Below are positions 60,629 through 64,000 of a DNA stretch of 64,000 nt, piece after piece. The stretch's first letter is position 1; the number at the start of each line of letters is the position of its first letter. Source of the DNA: Myrmaecium sp. VS I D KN 1 (taxonomy: Eukaryota; Ascomycota; Dothideomycetes; Valsariales; Valsariaceae); assembly GCA_019775845.1 (NCBI GenBank), contig JADQAV010000007.1:248390-312389 (forward strand), in the 5' to 3' direction. Below the pieces are notes generated by a model that was given only the letters and a program-made list of their open reading frames with translations, made no database searches and was not told the DNA's origin. Made by a program: the position numbers and the translations under genes.

Positions 60629-61870
60629 TTACTTGGACCCGAGGACCTGCTTGACAACCTCGAGCACACGGCCATGAACGGCTTTCGGCGCAGCCACGAC
60701 TCCTTTGTTGTTCTTGAGCGTTCTGCCGATGCTGAAATCCAGCCTCTTCCCCTCGACATCGGTGACTTCTCCGCCCGCCTCACGGACAATGAGCTCGCCG
60801 GCAGCATGGTCCCAGATCTTTTCCTCATAATCCTTCCTGACCGGGAGGCGCAGGTAGACATCTCCAGCTCCACGCGCGATGGAACCGTACTTGGCCTGCG
60901 AATCCATACGCACACTAGGCTTGCTGATGCCCAGCTGCTGGGCAATCTGGCCCTGGTCGCTGTGGGAAGAGTGTGCAGCTTCCACACTCTCGCAGAAGGT
61001 GGCCTGGGTCAGATCGTCGATGGACCTCATGGAGATGTTCCTCTTGGATTGGAGAGCACCGGCGCTCAAAGGGCGGCTCCATGCTCCTTGGCCAGCAATG
61101 GCGCTGAAAAGAACACCTTTTCCTTCCTCGTCGGTCCCATGTTCGCCAAGCTTGGAGTCAATGGGCGCAGAATCGTCGACCGGGAGGTTAGGGCAGCCGA
61201 GAGCTCCCACAGTAACTTTCCCATCAATCATGAGAGCTAGGCATACCGCGTACTGGCCGCCTCTCAGGAAGCCCTTAGTCCCATCGATAGGGTCCAATGC
61301 CCAGATTCTGCCCTTGGAACCGCCTGAACTGCGGCCGGAATCAATGACCTCGAGCATATCCTCCACGCTCTTGATGGGCCCTCCGAGCAATGCCTCTGCC
61401 TCCGCATCATCCAGCTTAGTCTGCTTCACATGCTCCCACACCTGGTTCCTCAAGTCTTCGTTCTGACGTAGATCATCGGCATCTTCCTCGCCGACCACCT
61501 CATCGTTGGGAAAGTTCGCACGGATGGCGCTGATGATCAAAGCCTGGGCGCCGAAGTCGCCGATGGTAACGGGGGACTTGTCGTCTTTGGACGTGGTGCC
61601 CTTGGCCTTTTCATGGAAAACGCGCTTGGTGAGGATGGCGGCCCTCTGGACGGCGAGCTCCGCAATCTGCAATTCCTTCTCGTAAGACATTGGCGGCCGC
61701 TTCGTTGCAAGAGCAGAGTAGACACGGATTGAGGGGGTGCAAAGATGTCGCGATATGAGTGGGAAGCGGGAAGGACAAGCAAGAAGAGCACTGAGCGCCA
61801 GGATTGTCAGGGAAAGGAGAGCGAGAGCGGGGAGTGAAAGACGGTGACGCGGCGGGGTGGATATCATCAT
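60629..61870 (-). CDS. met22: 3'(2'),5'-bisphosphate nucleotidase Met22/Hal2, with N-terminal extension
   Basis: Mg2+-dependent, Li+/Na+-sensitive phosphatase that turns 3'-phosphoadenosine 5'-phosphate (and PAPS) to AMP (and APS), relieving sulfate assimilation and exonucleases. Single exon, 413 residues from the first ATG. The inositol-phosphatase-type metal site is complete: VVGEEDADDL, WALDPIDGTKGFLRGGQYAV and IWDHAAGELIVREAGGEVTD. The classical Hal2 start is MSYEKELQIAELAVQRA, at Met61 (61690). The 60 residues before it hold a strongly hydrophobic helix (LPALALLSLTILALSALLA) flanked by Arg, and then another Arg-rich stretch. So a second start gives a soluble form, and the first start an ER signal-anchor or organelle-targeted form. 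Confidence 0.94.
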   Translation of the reverse strand: MMISTPPRHRLSLPALALLSLTILALSALLACPSRFPLISRHLCTPSIRVYSALATKRPPMSYEKELQIAELAVQRAAILTKRVFHEKAKGTTSKDDKSPVTIGDFGAQALIISAIRANFPNDEVVGEEDADDLRQNEDLRNQVWEHVKQTKLDDAEAEALLGGPIKSVEDMLEVIDSGRSSGGSKGRIWALDPIDGTKGFLRGGQYAVCLALMIDGKVTVGALGCPNLPVDDSAPIDSKLGEHGTDEEGKGVLFSAIAGQGAWSRPLSAGALQSKRNISMRSIDDLTQATFCESVEAAHSSHSDQGQIAQQLGISKPSVRMDSQAKYGSIARGAGDVYLRLPVRKDYEEKIWDHAAGELIVREAGGEVTDVEGKRLDFSIGRTLKNNKGVVAAPKAVHGRVLEVVKQVLGSK

Positions 61871-62155
61871 GGTTGGCGGGCGTGGTGGGGTCGGAGGTGC
61901 CCCTTTGGTGGGGTTTGCCGTCCCTGGTTTGAGTGCCCCTCACGCCGCCGCGGTTATGTAATCAAGGTATCCTTACAATACCAATAATACATTACACGCT
62001 AAGGAGGGACACGGGCCAAAAAGACGACCCTCACGTGCGGACATCCATGCATCAATCAGCACAGCTGCTGGACGACCTCCGTTTCACCTCTGACAAGTTC
62101 CCCGTTTCTTTTGTGCATCTCTCTGCACCGCTCAGGCCAGAGAAGTCCGCCAAGG
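61871..62155. promoter_or_regulatory. Short divergent promoter, met22 / rsm1
   Basis: Only 285 bp separates the two start codons if met22 begins at its first ATG; 465 bp if it begins at Met61. No other gene fits. Confidence 0.5.
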
Positions 62156-63719
62156 ATGAGCGTCGCTCTCAACACTAACAAGCGGAAATTCCACCAGCTT
62201 ATTGATAACCTCACCGCCAGTTCACCTGCAAACAAGCGTTCTGCACTCGGCGATCCGCATGCCAACGCTTCCTCGAGCTCGCTTGCCGGCCGCAGCGAAC
62301 CGCCTTCAAAGCGCTCCAGAATTTCCTTCGGAGGCTCGGCCAGCCTCCACGCTTACAATCTGGCTTCGCGACTTGGCACCTCCTCGGCGAAAAGCAGCGT
62401 CCGTCTAATAGGAAGACATGGCAAAGAGAAGGAGACTACCGAGCGCAAGCAGCCTAACTACATGCCTTGGAGCCGCGAACAGTTCTTAGCACGGTTGAAG
62501 ACGTTTTCAGATGTCAAAGTGTGGACCAGCAAACCGGATGCCGTCAGTGAGGTGGAATGGGCAAGGAGAGGGTGGAGCTGTGTCGGGTGGAACACTGTTG
62601 GCTGTAGAGGGGGCTGTGAACAGCGAGTTTCTATCCGGCTCAAGCCCGGTTCAAAGGACTCCGAAGGAAAGGAAATACCGAATACCGAAGATCCGGAAGT
62701 GGAGGTCGAGAACGAGGTTGTTCAACGATTCGCTGAACTGATTGTGACGGGCCATGATGAGGGATGCCCATGGAGACGGAGTGGATGCAGAGGTACGGTT
62801 CCATCTTTTTTGTTATGAGAAGCTTCGCTGATTTAATGATATAGCCGACATCCTCCACATACCTATAGCGAAACGCGATCAATGTGCACAAGACCTTCGA
62901 CGGCGAATACACTCCATTGCAGCTTTGGGGGAGAACCTACCTCCTGCTGGGAGTATTGTCATACCGGAGCCATACGCCTCGCTGGAGCAACTTACGGATC
63001 TCATCCCCCCAGGCTATCTTGAGACAGACGGAGAAACAGCTGCAGATGCAGCTCCCCACCCCGACCAGGTTGCCCTTGCCTTCGCAGTATTCGGGTGGAG
63101 TGGTAACAAGGTCGAAGGCTTGCCTATTGCAACCTGTGAAGACTGCTTCCAGAGGATCGGCCTCTGGATGTATAAACGCGAGAGGCTCAAAGAGATGAGC
63201 GAAAAAATCGGCGTTGACGAGGCACACCTCCAGCTCAACCTGCTCGAGCTGCATAGGGAACACTGTCCTTGGAAGAACCCAGACACCCAGGCAAATCCCA
63301 AGAGCGGTCCGTACGCCAATATGGGAGCTTTTGACACCCTCATCAAGTCCTTCGAGAGAGCGCGGAGACCGTCTGTCAATGTCAGCCCCAGAGCGCCTTC
63401 CGTTGTGTCCGTCGCTGGCACAGAGGATGATACAGAGAGCGTCGTGGTGGAAGAGACGGAAGAAGAGAAGGATAGAAAAGTGGACGAGAGGGTTAAGGGG
63501 CTAAGGAAGTATATGGCTAAGATCAAGAGCTTGACAGCCTCGAGCTCGAAACCGCATACTATCAACACGCCAGCGGCCAAAGGATTGGCTAAATTCAGAA
63601 GACCGAACACTTCACACTCGGCCGGTAACTCGGACCAAGCGGCTACCACTGCAGCAACTCAGCCTCCCTCCGGCAGTACGGAGGGGAGACCCTCCACAAG
63701 CGTTGAACGCTCCACTTAG
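62156..63719 (+). CDS. rsm1: C3HC zinc-finger protein, Rsm1/NIPA (ZC3HC1) family
   Basis: 503-residue nuclear protein of the family that includes S. pombe mRNA export factor Rsm1 and human NIPA, a nuclear-basket protein. Exons 62156-62792 and 62845-63719, with a 52 bp intron. The N-terminus is basic with NLS-like runs (NTNKRKF, PPSKRSRISF). The first zf-C3HC (BIR-like) module runs from YMPWSREQFLARLKTF through RRGWSCVGWNTVGCRGGC to VTGHDEGCPWRRSGC. After the splice (CR-ADILHIPIAKRDQCAQDL) comes the second module, with CEDCFQRIGLWMYKRE and LELHREHCPWKNPD. The tail (~330 on) is acidic, then Ser/Thr-rich. MSVALNTNKRKF is chosen as the start; an earlier in-frame ATG at 62111 adds 15 residues. Confidence 0.92.
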
Positions 63720-64000
63720 ACGGTTTTAAGTGGTTGCTTTGCGGTGCTTTTCTCCTTGGTTTTTCAACCCTATCAACGTCTGTTTCTAGTTATTGTCAAT
63801 TTGTATACAAAAGAATCCCTAGGGAACAGGAAAGAGCATGGTGTTGGCGAGGCGTCTTGCAGGGTTTCCTTTCTTCTTCCAGGGTCATGTCAGGTAGTCG
63901 ATTCCCCGTCAGTATCAAATTTGCAAGCTGAATGATGAATAAATGCACAGTGCATATCGAGCCCTTTCTTGAATCGGATCTTTGATGTTTTCCTTACTGG
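63720..64000. other. 3' flank of rsm1 to window end
   Basis: 281 bp with no supported gene. T-rich just after the stop, with AATAAA-like sequence near 63935-63945 (GATGAATAAATG), a possible poly(A) signal. Confidence 0.45.

Overview
This window reads as nuclear DNA of a filamentous ascomycete (Pezizomycotina). The signs are spliced genes with mostly 44-84 bp introns (GT...AG, often a CTAAC/CTGAC-like branch site), a fungal phytochrome hybrid kinase, an Atg13 with a long Ser-rich tail, Kar5/Tht1, a Mst20/PakA-type Ste20 kinase and Hse1. I could not narrow it to class or genus. I found no tRNA, rRNA, CRISPR array, transposon or secondary-metabolite cluster.

Layout: MFS transporter (-, cut by the left edge); Dre4/Urn1 splicing factor (-) divergent from proteasome alpha subunit Pre9/PSMA4 (+); Mediator Med13 (-) divergent from ribosome-biogenesis factor Enp2 (+); cytochrome b5 (+) facing a Hal3-like flavoprotein/F-box/repeat protein (-); a 2.5 kb leader region, then phytochrome FphA (+) facing Atg13 (-); a 2.9 kb gene-poor gap; complex I 30 kDa subunit (-) divergent from the CCR4-NOT ubiquitin ligase Not4 (+), with a second long ORF behind it that is probably Not4's C-terminal part; an RGG-box protein (+); Ste20/PAK kinase (+); ESCRT-0 Hse1 (+) facing ataxin-10/Ctr86 (-), which carries an HMG-box-like segment; Kar5 karyogamy protein (-); mitochondrial uL6/MrpL6 (+) tightly convergent with the Met22/Hal2 phosphatase (-); and Rsm1-like C3HC zinc-finger protein (+).

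The genes are mostly conserved housekeeping and signalling genes and form no single pathway. Mediator, Not4, Dre4, Enp2, Rsm1 and the RGG protein touch RNA production; Atg13, Hse1 and Pre9 touch degradation and trafficking; FphA and Ste20 are signalling kinases. Exon joins were worked out by hand from splice sites, reading phase and family similarity; every full model closes in frame from ATG to stop.

The points most worth checking are the two-part Not4 locus, the flavoprotein that has lost decarboxylase residues inside a new domain fusion, the HMG-like box inside ataxin-10, the alternative N-terminus of Met22, the sense-strand pyrimidine tracts after many stops, and a possible decayed gene between Kar5 and MrpL6.
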